Shown here: positions 44,248-52,128 of the stretch, in pieces
How the letters are laid out: the number at the start of each line of letters is the position of its first letter
How positions within the stretch are numbered: position 1 is the stretch's first letter
Source of the DNA: Nonomuraea longispora
Lineage (GTDB): Bacteria; Actinomycetota; Actinomycetes; Streptosporangiales; Streptosporangiaceae
Direction of reading: 5' to 3'
NCBI RefSeq assembly: GCF_004348345.1
Contig: NZ_SMJZ01000031.1
Span: forward strand, 1 to 53,296
Length of the DNA: 53,296 nt
Position numbers and translations under genes: made by a program
The notes under the pieces: model-generated
What the model saw: only the letters and a program-made list of their open reading frames with translations
Told to the model about the DNA's origin: nothing
Database searches by the model: none

Positions 44248-45444
44248 TCATACCGCTGCCCTGCCACCGTCACGGGCCCCGGCCAGCTGCTCCAGTTCGG
44301 TGACCAGAGTCGCCGGGGCCGGGTGCGCGGCCATCTCCACGCCGAGACGCCTGGCCGCACGTTCGTGATCGGCTGAGGCGAGCAGGCCTGAGACCGTGTC
44401 GCGGATCTCCGCCATGCCGAAACCGTCAGCCGGCTCCATGGCGGCCCCCGCGCCGGTGGCCGCCAGCCGCCTGGCGTGTCCGATGTGGTCGGGGAGCTGC
44501 GGCAGCGCGAGCTGTGGCAGCCCGGTCACCAGGCCGGTGAGCATCGAGCCCGCTCCCCCGTGGTGCACCAGCAGGTCGGCGCCGCGCGTGAGCAGGCGGA
44601 GCGGGACCGACTCCACCACCCGTACGCCAGGTGGCAGCGGTCCGAGCAGGGCGCGCTGCCCGGAGGCGATCGCCAGGACGACCTCCACGTCCAGGCCGGC
44701 CAGGGCGCGGGCCACGTGCCCGGCGAGGAAATACTCATGGCCGAGCCTGGCCATCGTCGTCCCCCAGGTCACGCAGACGACGGGGCGGTCCCGTCGTTCC
44801 GGCGGCTCGGCGGGGACGCCGTCGTGCACGCCCTGGTAGGGCAGATAGCGCATCCGCCGCCTGGTTCCGGGCACCGGGCCCTGAAGCGTGACGGGGCAGG
44901 GGTCGATGGTCAGCGCGCCCACGGGATCCACCGGGCCGACGCCGAGCTTGTCACCGACGGGCTGCAGCGCCCTGATGATCGCGTCCCTCGCCGGGACGAG
45001 CAGGTCCGTGCCGTACAGGTGACGGACCGCCGGCACGCCGGCGGCCGCCGCCGCCAGTGGGCCTGCCCAGGCGGTGGGATCGTACACGACCAGGCCCGGC
45101 TTCCAGTCGCGGGCGAAGGCCGCCAGGTCGTCGGCCATCGCCACGGCCAGGTCGACGAACATGCTCAGCGCACGCGGCGTCCGCGCCGACGGGTCGCCCG
45201 CCACCGGGCGTGACGGCCGTCCGCTGCCCGTCTTCGGCCCTTTGACGAAGCCGCGTATGACACCCGTCACGTCCACCGCCCGGCCGACGCTGACGGGGGT
45301 GAGGCCCGCTCGGAGGATCACGTCCTGGGCGTCCGGCGGGACGGCCACGCGTACCTCGTGCCCCGCCGCCAGGCAGGCCCAGGCCAGAGGGACCATGGGA
45401 TACAGGTGCGAGGGCCAGGCCCACCCTGTGAACAGCACGCGCAT
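44248..45444 (-). CDS. GT1-family (GT-B) glycosyltransferase
   Basis: A 398-residue antibiotic glycosyltransferase with an N-terminal RVLFTGWAWPSHLYPMVPL and a classic donor-site LVHHGGAGSMLTGL near residue 297 (contrast HQSG in the enzyme at 11508). It transfers a deoxy- or aminosugar to the aglycone. AGGAGG precedes ATG 45444. Probably the promoter-proximal gene of the polyketide operon. Another frame stays open past its TGA to a stop at 44202, 12 bp before the TcmI start, so the 3' end may have been rearranged. Confidence 0.88.
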   Translation of the reverse strand: MRVLFTGWAWPSHLYPMVPLAWACLAAGHEVRVAVPPDAQDVILRAGLTPVSVGRAVDVTGVIRGFVKGPKTGSGRPSRPVAGDPSARTPRALSMFVDLAVAMADDLAAFARDWKPGLVVYDPTAWAGPLAAAAAGVPAVRHLYGTDLLVPARDAIIRALQPVGDKLGVGPVDPVGALTIDPCPVTLQGPVPGTRRRMRYLPYQGVHDGVPAEPPERRDRPVVCVTWGTTMARLGHEYFLAGHVARALAGLDVEVVLAIASGQRALLGPLPPGVRVVESVPLRLLTRGADLLVHHGGAGSMLTGLVTGLPQLALPQLPDHIGHARRLAATGAGAAMEPADGFGMAEIRDTVSGLLASADHERAARRLGVEMAAHPAPATLVTELEQLAGARDGGRAAV

Positions 45445-45542
45445 GGACCGACGCCTCCTGTCGTGTCGGGATCCGGTCCTCCAGACCCTGACAGCTCCCC
45501 CTCGAAGGCCGGACGATGACGCGGCCCGCCCGGAGCGGCGTC

Positions 45543-45586
45543 ATCGACCGCTATTCGAGCATTCTGCGAGCGAAGCTCCTTAGCGT
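45543..45586 (+). promoter_or_regulatory. SARP-like heptamer repeats with -10 box
   Basis: Three CGA-centred heptamers, ATCGACC (45543), TTCGAGC (45554) and TGCGAGC (45565), occur at exactly 11-bp spacing. After 9 bp comes TAGCGT (45581-45586), a plausible -10. SARP activators bind 11-bp-periodic TCGAGC-type repeats about 8 bp from the -10. The site lies in the 189-bp divergent region between the glycosyltransferase/PKS operon and the SDR. Other CGA repeats lie on the opposite strand (45596-45619). Confidence 0.5.
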
Positions 45587-45633
45587 GACTCGACATCCAA
45601 CTCGTTCGCCCGTCGATCGTCAGGGAGTGGTTC

Positions 45634-46431
45634 ATGGATCTCGGCCTCGCCGGCAAAGTCGTCCTGATCACGGGTGGCAGCGGCTCGATCGGCGGCCACC
45701 TCGCGCGCGCGTTCGCCGCAGAAGGCGCCAGTGTGGCCGTCACCTACCACCGCAACGAGCCCGGCGCGTACCGGGTGGCGGAGGACGTGCGGGCCCTGGG
45801 TGGCAAAGCGACCACCGTCCGGTACGACCTGACGGATCGCGGCTCCATTCACGCCGCCTTCGACGCCGTCGCCACAGAGTGGGGTGGCGTGGACGTGGTC
45901 ATCGTCAACGCCTCGGCCATCCCGGGTACGAAAGTGCATCCCGTCGCCTTCGAGGACGTCCCCGTCGAGGAGTGGCAGCCGTTCCTGCGTGCCGACGTCG
46001 AGGGCTCCTTCCACACCGTGCAGGCGGCCCTCCCCTGGATGAAGAAGCAGGGGTGGGGGCGCATCGTGTTCATCTCGGCCAACATCGTCCAGCGCGGGGC
46101 CGCCGGTGACGAGGCGTTCGTCGCGAGCAAGATGGCTCTGCACGGGCTGAGCAGGACGCTGGCGACCGAGCTCGCGCCGCAGGGAATCCTCGTCAACGTC
46201 GTGGCGCCGGGCCCCACCGTCACGCGCGGCTTCCTCGCCCGGGTCCCGGAGGAGTTCGGCAAGGATCTGGCCGGCAAGTCACCGGAGCAGATCAAGCGCG
46301 CTCTCAACAAGGGCAGACCGGCCGGCCACATCTCCACGCCCGACGACATAGCCGGGCTCGTCCTGTACTTCGCCTCCACCGTCAACGGCAACGTCACGGG
46401 CAGCGTGGTGCACGTCGCCGGAGGCAACTAG
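45634..46431 (+). CDS. SDR-family protein with substituted catalytic tyrosine
   Basis: A 265-residue SDR. The cofactor loop GGSGSIGGHLA is present, but the usual NNAG reads VNASAI, and the catalytic YxxxK is FVASK (Phe162, Lys166). Loss of Tyr normally abolishes standard SDR redox, so it may act as a non-redox cyclase/aromatase helper or use another residue. Divergent from the polyketide operon; a candidate SARP site is upstream. Ends at two strong hairpins. Confidence 0.82.
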   Translation: MDLGLAGKVVLITGGSGSIGGHLARAFAAEGASVAVTYHRNEPGAYRVAEDVRALGGKATTVRYDLTDRGSIHAAFDAVATEWGGVDVVIVNASAIPGTKVHPVAFEDVPVEEWQPFLRADVEGSFHTVQAALPWMKKQGWGRIVFISANIVQRGAAGDEAFVASKMALHGLSRTLATELAPQGILVNVVAPGPTVTRGFLARVPEEFGKDLAGKSPEQIKRALNKGRPAGHISTPDDIAGLVLYFASTVNGNVTGSVVHVAGGN

Positions 46432-46438
46432 GCGCCCT

Positions 46439-46467
46439 GCCGGCCCGGGGTTCGGTTCCGGGCCGGC
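46439..46467. terminator. Terminator hairpin 1 after SDR
   Basis: A perfect 10-bp stem GCCGGCCCGG (46439-46448) and CCGGGCCGGC (46458-46467) with a 9-nt loop, just after the SDR stop. Confidence 0.7.
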
Positions 46468-46503
46468 TCCGGAAGCCAGGGTCCGGTTTCCGGGCATGGG
46501 TGC

Positions 46504-46536
46504 GGCCGATCCCGGCCTCGCGGGCCGGGATCGGCC
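46504..46536. terminator. Terminator hairpin 2 between convergent genes
   Basis: A perfect 14-bp stem (46504-46517 with 46523-46536) and TCGCG loop. It lies 11 bp from the stop of the minus-strand Tat protein and serves both directions. No T-run. Confidence 0.8.
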
Positions 46537-46547
46537 GGGGGCGGCGA

Positions 46548-47015
46548 TCAGTAACGCACCGCCGTGGTGCGGGACTCGATCGTCTCGGTCTGGTTCCCGC
46601 TCGTGTCGTAGACCGTGCCGGTTCCCGACGACGAGAAGGTGTTCTGTGTCACGGAGCCTGAATGAGCGATGTCCAGGGTGCCCACCCAGGTGCCGTCAGG
46701 CATGAACATGTGGTGCCTGAAGGTGAAGTCGAAGCGGGACGAGGCGCGTGCCGTCCACTTGCCCAGCCCGAGATCTCTGATCCGGGTGTTGGTGCAGATG
46801 ACCAGCCCCGCGTTGGTGAACAGGAAGAGCCCCTTCTCCGGCGGGTTGGGCCCGGGGAACACGATGTCCACGTGCCAGGTGCCGATGAGGGAGTGCGCCC
46901 GCCCTTCGATGTCCGCGTCCGCCACGTCGGCGCTGAGCAGCGCCGCCAGTCCCGCGGCGGGCGCGAGGACCGCGCTCCTCGACAAGAGCCTACGACGATC
47001 GATCGTCTTAGCCAC
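46548..47015 (-). CDS. Tat-exported protein of unknown function
   Basis: A 155-residue protein with a twin-arginine signal IDRRRLLSRSAVLAP, a hydrophobic Ala/Leu core and likely cleavage after ADVADA near residue 35. The mature part is beta-rich (IGTWHVDIVFPGPNPPEKGLFLF, GTWVGTLDIAHSG), reminiscent of lipocalin-like or allene-oxide-cyclase-like barrels, but the family is not certain. GTG 47015 follows GGAGGG. It overlaps the upstream small frame by 8 bp. The role in the cluster is unclear. Confidence 0.65.
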   Translation of the reverse strand: MAKTIDRRRLLSRSAVLAPAAGLAALLSADVADADIEGRAHSLIGTWHVDIVFPGPNPPEKGLFLFTNAGLVICTNTRIRDLGLGKWTARASSRFDFTFRHHMFMPDGTWVGTLDIAHSGSVTQNTFSSSGTGTVYDTSGNQTETIESRTTAVRY

Positions 47016-47253
47016 TGACCCTCCAACGTGAATCCACCCCGTGACCCCCAGCCTGTTCTGGACGTCTCCTCCCGGGAGTGTCTGGGAGGTTAGGACCGCC
47101 GCCTCTGCGATCACTCGAGCCTCGCTGGTCTTCGAACAGCGCCCGGTCCGCAGCCGGCGGATCAAGGAAAGCGAACCCGGTCAGCACCAGCCCCTCGGTC
47201 AACCACCTGGTCACCACGTCGTACGCACGCCGCCAACGCGCCTGGTCAGACAT
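47008..47253 (-). CDS. Possible small protein coupled to the Tat-exported protein
   Basis: An 81-residue frame from ATG 47253, six bases after a perfect AGGAGG, ending 8 bp into the next gene. The N-terminal half looks coding (WRRAYDVVTRWLTEGLVLTG); the C-terminal half is low-complexity Arg/Gly/Pro. It could be a genuine small gene or a decayed one whose end has been replaced. No family recognised. The rest of the region up to 47489 (236 bp) holds only a short GCTCG/CGAGC inverted repeat and the promoter area of the O-methyltransferase. Confidence 0.35.
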   Translation of the reverse strand: MSDQARWRRAYDVVTRWLTEGLVLTGFAFLDPPAADRALFEDQRGSSDRRGGGPNLPDTPGRRRPEQAGGHGVDSRWRVSG

Positions 47254-47489
47254 ATCCCGCCTCCTCGTCCGAACCGTCATCAGGCGAGTGTGGCAACCCG
47301 TTCTCCAAGCTCGGTCGAGCCTTGCTGGCCGCAGGACCGCGGCACGCCTCCCTTCCCGAGCGGTGGTGAGGACGGCTCTATCCGGTAACCACCAGATCTC
47401 CAGCGGTGACTGTCAGCATCACGACGGCACCGGTCCCAACAGCTCCGGTGTCCTCGACGAGGAGACCTTCGGCACCCGATGGAGGGAAC

Positions 47490-48557
47490 ATGACGAACGA
47501 GCCCTCGCCCATGGCGCTCAGCACGCCGCCGTACAGCGACGACCGTCCCGACCAGGAGCAGGTCCTGCTGATGCTGGCGGGCAAGTGGATCACGGGCGTG
47601 CTGCACGTGGTCGCCCGCCTGGGCATCGCCGACCTGCTGGCCGACGGGCCGCGCACCGTGGAAGACCTGGCCGGGGCCACCGAGGCGCACGAGCGTACGC
47701 TCTACCGTTTCCTGCGCGCGGCGGCCTCCGTAGGGGTGTTCGCCGAGCGACCCGACGGCCGTTTCGAGCTCACGCCCAAGGCTCAATACCTGCGCAGCGA
47801 CGTCCCCGGGAGCCTGCGCAACCTCGCCCACTTCTACGGTGAGACGACCGTGTGGAACTGCTGGGGCCACGTGATGGACACGGTCCGCACCGGCGAGGCC
47901 GTGGGCCCGAAACTGCGCGGGGGCAAGACCTGGTTCCAGTACCTCGAGCAGGACGCGCCGGAATTCGCCGAGGTGTTCCACGGGTCCATGACGGCGCTCA
48001 ACGACGCCCGCGCTCCGCGCATCGCCGGCTCCTTCGATTTCGGCCGTTTCCCGGTGGTCGCCGACATCGGTGGCGGGCAGGGGCAACTGCTCTCGGCGAT
48101 CCTGCGGCGCCACCCGGCGGTGCGCGGCATCCTGTACGACATCCCCACCGCCATCAAGGGCGCCCGCGAGTTGCTCGCGCGTGAGGGTGTGGGCGAACGG
48201 GTGCACTGTGAGGAGGGCAGCTTCTTCGAGAGCGTCCCCAGCGGCGCCGACGCGTACGTCCTCAAGGCGATCATGCACGACTGGAGCGACGCCGAGTGCG
48301 CAGGCATCCTGCGCCGCGTGCGCCAGGCGATCGGCGGCAAGCCGGAGGCGAGGCTGCTGATCATTGACGGGGTGCTGCCCGAGTTGAACGCATGGCACTA
48401 CAGCAAGCTCATGGACCTCGCCATGCTCGTGAACGACAAGGGCGCCGAGCGCACCGCTGAGGAGTGGCGCCGGCTGCTGCAGGTCTCCGGGTTCGAGTTG
48501 GTCGGCATCCATCCGACTGCTCCGCCGCACGGCATCGTCGAGGGCAGGCCCGCCTGA
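47490..48557 (+). CDS. SAM-dependent O-methyltransferase (AcrIII/DmpM-type)
   Basis: A 355-residue methyltransferase with N-terminal winged-helix domain (VARLGIADLLADGPRTVEDLA), SAM motif VADIGGGQGQLLSAI and full catalytic IMHDWSD. Likely acts on a phenol of the polyketide. ATG 47490 follows GGAGGGAAC; an in-frame GTG at 47406 would add 28 Pro/Thr-rich residues. It is followed after 50 bp by the LLM oxidoreductase gene. Confidence 0.88.
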   Translation: MTNEPSPMALSTPPYSDDRPDQEQVLLMLAGKWITGVLHVVARLGIADLLADGPRTVEDLAGATEAHERTLYRFLRAAASVGVFAERPDGRFELTPKAQYLRSDVPGSLRNLAHFYGETTVWNCWGHVMDTVRTGEAVGPKLRGGKTWFQYLEQDAPEFAEVFHGSMTALNDARAPRIAGSFDFGRFPVVADIGGGQGQLLSAILRRHPAVRGILYDIPTAIKGARELLAREGVGERVHCEEGSFFESVPSGADAYVLKAIMHDWSDAECAGILRRVRQAIGGKPEARLLIIDGVLPELNAWHYSKLMDLAMLVNDKGAERTAEEWRRLLQVSGFELVGIHPTAPPHGIVEGRPA

Positions 48558-48607
48558 GCCGTGTGACCTTCCCCGCTACCGGTCAGCCCCCGGAAGGAGC
48601 CATGGCC

Positions 48608-49630
48608 ATGAGGCTCGGTGTGAACCTCACCTACCAGAGCGCGGTACGGGTGGCACAGGAGGCCGAGCGGATCGGCTACGACCTCGCGCTCGCGCCCGAA
48701 GGGTACCGGTCCGACGCCGCCACCGTGCTCGGCACGGTGGCGATGCGCACGCGGACCATCGACCTGGCGTCCGGTGTGTTCCAGATCCCAGGCCGGACCC
48801 CGGCGCTCACCGCCTTGACGGCATCGACGCTGGACGCCCTGTCCGACGGACGCTTCCGCCTGGGACTGGGCGTCTCCAACCCCGACATCAGCGAGGGTTG
48901 GTACGGCGTGCCGTTCGACCGACCGTTGGGACGTACCCGCGAATATGTGGACATTGTGCGACGCGCCCTCAATCGCGAGCAGGTCATCCACGCAGGCGAG
49001 CACTACCAGCTGCCGCCCCCGGGGAGCACCGCGACGCCCTTCACGCTGCTCACCCAGCCGGTCCGGCGGCGCATCCCCATCTACCTGGCGGCGGTCGGCC
49101 CGCGGAACATGGAACTGGCGGGCGAGGTCTCCGACGGCTGGCTGGGCGTCTTCTGCACCCCCGAATCGGTCACGCAGGCCCTGGACCACCTGCGGGCCGG
49201 CCGGAACAGAGCCGGAAAGAACCTCGACGGCTTCGAGGTGCTCCCCGGGCTGCCGGTGTCCGTGAACGACGACCCGGAGCAGGCCGTGGACGCGGTGCGC
49301 GGCTACTTCGCGCACTTCCTCGGCATGGGCGATCGCAGGCGGAACCTCTACTGCAAGCTGGCCGGGCGGATGGGCTTCGGTCAGGAGGCCGCCGCTGTCC
49401 ACGAGCGCTACGCCGCTGGCGACCTCAAGGGGGCGCGGGCGGCCGTACCCGCCGGGTTCGTCGACCGTGTCTCCCTGCTGGGCCCGGTCACCCGGATAGC
49501 CGACCGGATGCGGGACTATCTGAAGAGCGGGGCCACGACCCTCGTCGTCTCGCCCTTCGCCACGACCGGCGACGGGCAGCTCGACATCCTTCACGCCGTG
49601 GCCGCCGCCCGCGAGAGCATCGAACGCTAG
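48608..49630 (+). CDS. LLM-class F420-dependent oxidoreductase
   Basis: A 340-residue luciferase-like protein: RLGVNLTY, RTRTIDLASGVFQIPGRTP, LSDGRFRLGLGVSNP, and IPIYLAAVGPRNMELAGEVSDGW, typical of F420-dependent reductases. ATG 48608 is chosen because AAGGAG then has eight-base spacing; ATG 48602 is too close. Co-transcribed with the O-methyltransferase. It may reduce a ring or keto group during tailoring. Confidence 0.85.
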   Translation: MRLGVNLTYQSAVRVAQEAERIGYDLALAPEGYRSDAATVLGTVAMRTRTIDLASGVFQIPGRTPALTALTASTLDALSDGRFRLGLGVSNPDISEGWYGVPFDRPLGRTREYVDIVRRALNREQVIHAGEHYQLPPPGSTATPFTLLTQPVRRRIPIYLAAVGPRNMELAGEVSDGWLGVFCTPESVTQALDHLRAGRNRAGKNLDGFEVLPGLPVSVNDDPEQAVDAVRGYFAHFLGMGDRRRNLYCKLAGRMGFGQEAAAVHERYAAGDLKGARAAVPAGFVDRVSLLGPVTRIADRMRDYLKSGATTLVVSPFATTGDGQLDILHAVAAARESIER

Positions 49631-49682
49631 GACGAGCAGCCAGGGGCGGGGCCCGTGGACAGGCACCGGCTCCGGGCAAGGG

Positions 49683-50216
49683 TCACGCCCGCGACAGCAG
49701 GAACAACGTATAGGCGGCCAGCGAACCGGCGTCCCTGACCGCGCCCGCGCGGACCATCTGCTCGAACTCGGCCCGTGGCACCCAGCGCTGGCGCATGTCC
49801 TGTTCACTGTGCTCGCGGGCGCTGGCGCCGTGCTCAAGGCCCGTCGCGAGGTAGACGTTGGATCGTTCGGTGCTGATGGCGTGCGCCACGTCGATGGTGC
49901 CGAGCAGCGTGAGAGCGGCAGGACATAATCCGGTCTCCTGTTCGAGCTCCTGACGTGCCGCCTCCTCGAGCGTGGGCGCGGGCGCGAACCCCTGCGGAAA
50001 GCTCCACGAGCGCCGCCGCATCGGATAACGGTATTCCTCGACGAGATGGAACCCGTCGTCCTCCAGCGGGATCACCAGCACGGCGTTGGGCCGCTCCAGG
50101 TAACCGTAGACGCCGCGCGACCCGTCGGGCCGCTCGATCTCGTCCTCGCGCAGCGTCATCCAGGTGTTGGAATAGATGACCTCGGTGGAGACCTGCCGGA
50201 TCGAGGGATGGTTCAT
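49683..50216 (-). CDS. Nudix hydrolase (ADP-ribose pyrophosphatase-like)
   Basis: A 177-residue Nudix protein. The Nudix box region GFAPAP...EEAARQELEQETGL departs from REUXEE: Arg is Gln and the first of the paired Glu is Gln, which may weaken metal binding. It hydrolyses nucleoside-diphosphate-linked compounds; in this setting nucleotide sugars are conceivable. Leu97 is encoded by a TTA codon (49926-49928 on the plus strand). It is the last gene before the right-hand core block and convergent with the LLM gene. Confidence 0.8.
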   Translation of the reverse strand: MNHPSIRQVSTEVIYSNTWMTLREDEIERPDGSRGVYGYLERPNAVLVIPLEDDGFHLVEEYRYPMRRRSWSFPQGFAPAPTLEEAARQELEQETGLCPAALTLLGTIDVAHAISTERSNVYLATGLEHGASAREHSEQDMRQRWVPRAEFEQMVRAGAVRDAGSLAAYTLFLLSRA

Positions 50217-50251
50217 GCCGCACAGCCCGCAGCCGGATCAGGACCTGCCGC

Positions 50252-50301
50252 GGCCCGCACACGCGGGCCCACCACGGCGTCCACCACGGCGTCCACCATG
50301 G
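50252..50301. repeat. Hairpin plus 12-bp tandem repeat at the right cluster boundary
   Basis: A 7-bp stem GGCCCGC/GCGGGCC with ACAC loop (50252-50269) is followed by CCACCACGGCGT twice (50269-50280, 50281-50292) and a partial third copy to 50301. It lies between the DUF3159 gene stop and the Nudix gene start, exactly where the core block meets the insert. The hairpin probably terminates the core operon. Confidence 0.7.
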
Positions 50302-50326
50302 AACCACGTCCTCCCGGGAGAGCGGG

Positions 50327-50995
50327 TCAGGCCGGCGCGACCGGCTTGATCGGGGTGCGGCCGCGCCCCAGCACCCACAACATCGCGGCGAACGCGGCCA
50401 CCTGGAGCGGCCAGCCCATCACGATCTTGGCGAAGCCGAGCGCCGCCACCGCCTGGTCGCCGCCCCCGAACAGGTAGACCGGCCCCTGCACGGCCACCCG
50501 CACCGCGCACGGCAACATGAGCAGCCACGTCAGCCGGGAGCAGAGACGCACGACGCCCGGATCCTTGTGCCAGGCCGTCGGGTCGCCCGTGACCGAGCCG
50601 ATCAGGAACCCGACGACCGGCCAGCGCGTGACGATCGACACCAGCATGGCGACCATGTAGGTGGCGTTCCAGAGGATGCCGGGCAGGAAGTAGTCTTTCG
50701 CGTCGCCCGTGCGGCTGGCGAAGAACGCGCCGATCGCGATGCCGATCAGGCTGTTGATCACGAACTGCGGCGTGGACCGCTGCACGATCCGCGCCACCAG
50801 CAGCAGGACCGACAGGGCGACGCTGATGATCAGCGACAGCTTCAGGTCTTCGGTGGTGATCCAGGACACCGTGAAGGCGATCGTCGGGACCGCCGCCTCG
50901 ATGATGCCGCGCACTCCGCCGAAGGCCTTGGCGAGCTGGGCTCGCACCGCCGCCTCAACCGTGTCGTGGGCGACCTCTTCTGCCTCGGCACTCAC
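50327..50995 (-). CDS. DUF3159 membrane protein
   Basis: A 222-residue integral membrane protein with about six spans and conserved GGVRGIIEAAVPTIAF, FINSLIGIAIGAFFA-like segment and WPVVGFLIGSVTGDPTAWHKDP. Conserved in actinobacteria beside dut and trkA genes (Rv2693c-like); function unknown. GTG 50995 follows the OB-fold gene by 4 bp. Last gene of the right core operon. Confidence 0.88.
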   Translation of the reverse strand: MSAEAEEVAHDTVEAAVRAQLAKAFGGVRGIIEAAVPTIAFTVSWITTEDLKLSLIISVALSVLLLVARIVQRSTPQFVINSLIGIAIGAFFASRTGDAKDYFLPGILWNATYMVAMLVSIVTRWPVVGFLIGSVTGDPTAWHKDPGVVRLCSRLTWLLMLPCAVRVAVQGPVYLFGGGDQAVAALGFAKIVMGWPLQVAAFAAMLWVLGRGRTPIKPVAPA

Positions 50996-50999
50996 TCGA

Positions 51000-51386
51000 T
51001 CAACTCCCTGGGCGCAGCTCGTAACGCGGATTGAACATCACCTTGCGCCCGTCCTGCATGCTGACCAGGCCCTCGGCCTTGACCGTGCGGCCGGGCTCGA
51101 TGCCCGCGATCTTGCGACGGCCGAGCCAGACCAGGTCGATCACGTCCGACCCGTCGTAGAGCTCGGCCTCGAGCGCGGGAGCACCGCCCCTCGGGCGCAG
51201 TGTCACCGTACGTAGCGTACCCGCCACGCAGAAGCGCCGGCGCCCGCCACACGAGGCGATGGGGGTGGCGCCGACCTCATCGGCGTCCTCCCGCAGCTCC
51301 TGGGCCTCGATCTCGGACTGGGACGACGCCAGCCGAGTCAGGAACCCGCGCAATCCCCTGCGTTTCCGGGGCTCTGCCGTACTCAT
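51000..51386 (-). CDS. OB-fold nucleic-acid-binding domain protein
   Basis: A 128-residue protein with a basic N-terminus (RKRRGLRGFLTRL) and an OB-fold core: RRFCVAGTLRTVTLRP, LEAELYDGSDVIDLVWLGRRKIAGIEPG. Homologues (Rv2694c-like) sit between DUF3710 and DUF3159 genes in actinobacteria. Probably binds nucleic acid, but the role is unproven. Confidence 0.88.
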   Translation of the reverse strand: MSTAEPRKRRGLRGFLTRLASSQSEIEAQELREDADEVGATPIASCGGRRRFCVAGTLRTVTLRPRGGAPALEAELYDGSDVIDLVWLGRRKIAGIEPGRTVKAEGLVSMQDGRKVMFNPRYELRPGS

Positions 51387-51415
51387 GATGGAGCCAGCCT
51401 ATGTGATGTCAGCCG

Positions 51416-52063
51416 TCAGCGAATCTCACTGATTTCCGGCCCTCTCCTGAACGGGTTGAACCCCTGCTCGTCCTCCTGCTGCTCGGCACCCGGATCGCTG
51501 GGCCGGCGCAGCGGGATCGGCTCCTCGCGGGCCATCGGCTCATCGCCCCGCACGACCACGACGTCCTTGATGAAGTCGATGTACGCCGTCGCGATCGTCT
51601 CGTCGGTGGCCGCCTTGCCGGAGATCACCGCGAGCAGGAACCAGCGCGGCCCGTCGATGCCGAGGTAGCGGGCCGGCCTGGCGGCGCCGTCGACCTTCAT
51701 CTCGCCGGTCAGCTCGCTGCCGAATGGGCCCTCCTGCTCCTCCAGGTGCTTGGCCTGGGCCCGGATCTTGGCCTTCACCTCGTCCCACAACCCCGAGCTG
51801 CGGGGCGCGGCCAGGGCCTGCAACTGCAGCGAGCTGTCTTCGTACAAGGCCACGACGCCGACGTGCTGGTCGCCGACCGACGCCAGCCGTACGTCGAAGT
51901 CGGAATTGTGCGGCAGCCGCAGGCCGCCGAGGTCGATCCTGTCCGTGTCGGGGTGGGGCTCGTCGGCGTCCCACGGGCCGGACTCTCGGGTGGGCGCGGC
52001 AGCCTCCTGCTCGGTCGCCTGTTCCGGCTGCTCACGACGACGACGTCGGAACACGTTCCTCAC
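51416..52063 (-). CDS. DUF3710 domain protein
   Basis: A 215-residue soluble acidic protein with a basic start (RNVFRRRRRE) and conserved DIDLGG-type core (TDRIDLGGLRLP, ARYLGIDGPRWFLLAVISG). Found downstream of dut in actinobacteria (Rv2696c-like); function unknown. GTG 52063 is used. Its upstream spacer contains hairpins. Confidence 0.88.
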   Translation of the reverse strand: MRNVFRRRRREQPEQATEQEAAAPTRESGPWDADEPHPDTDRIDLGGLRLPHNSDFDVRLASVGDQHVGVVALYEDSSLQLQALAAPRSSGLWDEVKAKIRAQAKHLEEQEGPFGSELTGEMKVDGAARPARYLGIDGPRWFLLAVISGKAATDETIATAYIDFIKDVVVVRGDEPMAREEPIPLRRPSDPGAEQQEDEQGFNPFRRGPEISEIR

Positions 52064-52105
52064 TCTCCTTGCTCACCGGGCCGCCTGGCGGCCCGCCATG
52101 TCGAA

Positions 52106-52123
52106 GGGCCGCGGGCGCGGCCC
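52106..52123. other. Intercistronic hairpins between dut and the DUF3710 gene
   Basis: GGGCCGCG/CGCGGCCC with a 2-nt gap (52106-52123), and a second stem GGGCCGC/GCGGCCC (52078-52084 with 52088-52094). They could attenuate or stabilise the dut transcript. Confidence 0.5.
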
Positions 52124-52128
52124 GCCGG

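Noticed and set aside
49834..50307. Minus-strand frame starting in the 12-bp tandem repeat (Trp/Pro repeats)
   Set aside because: Out of frame with the Nudix gene and composed of repeat translation and shadow sequence.
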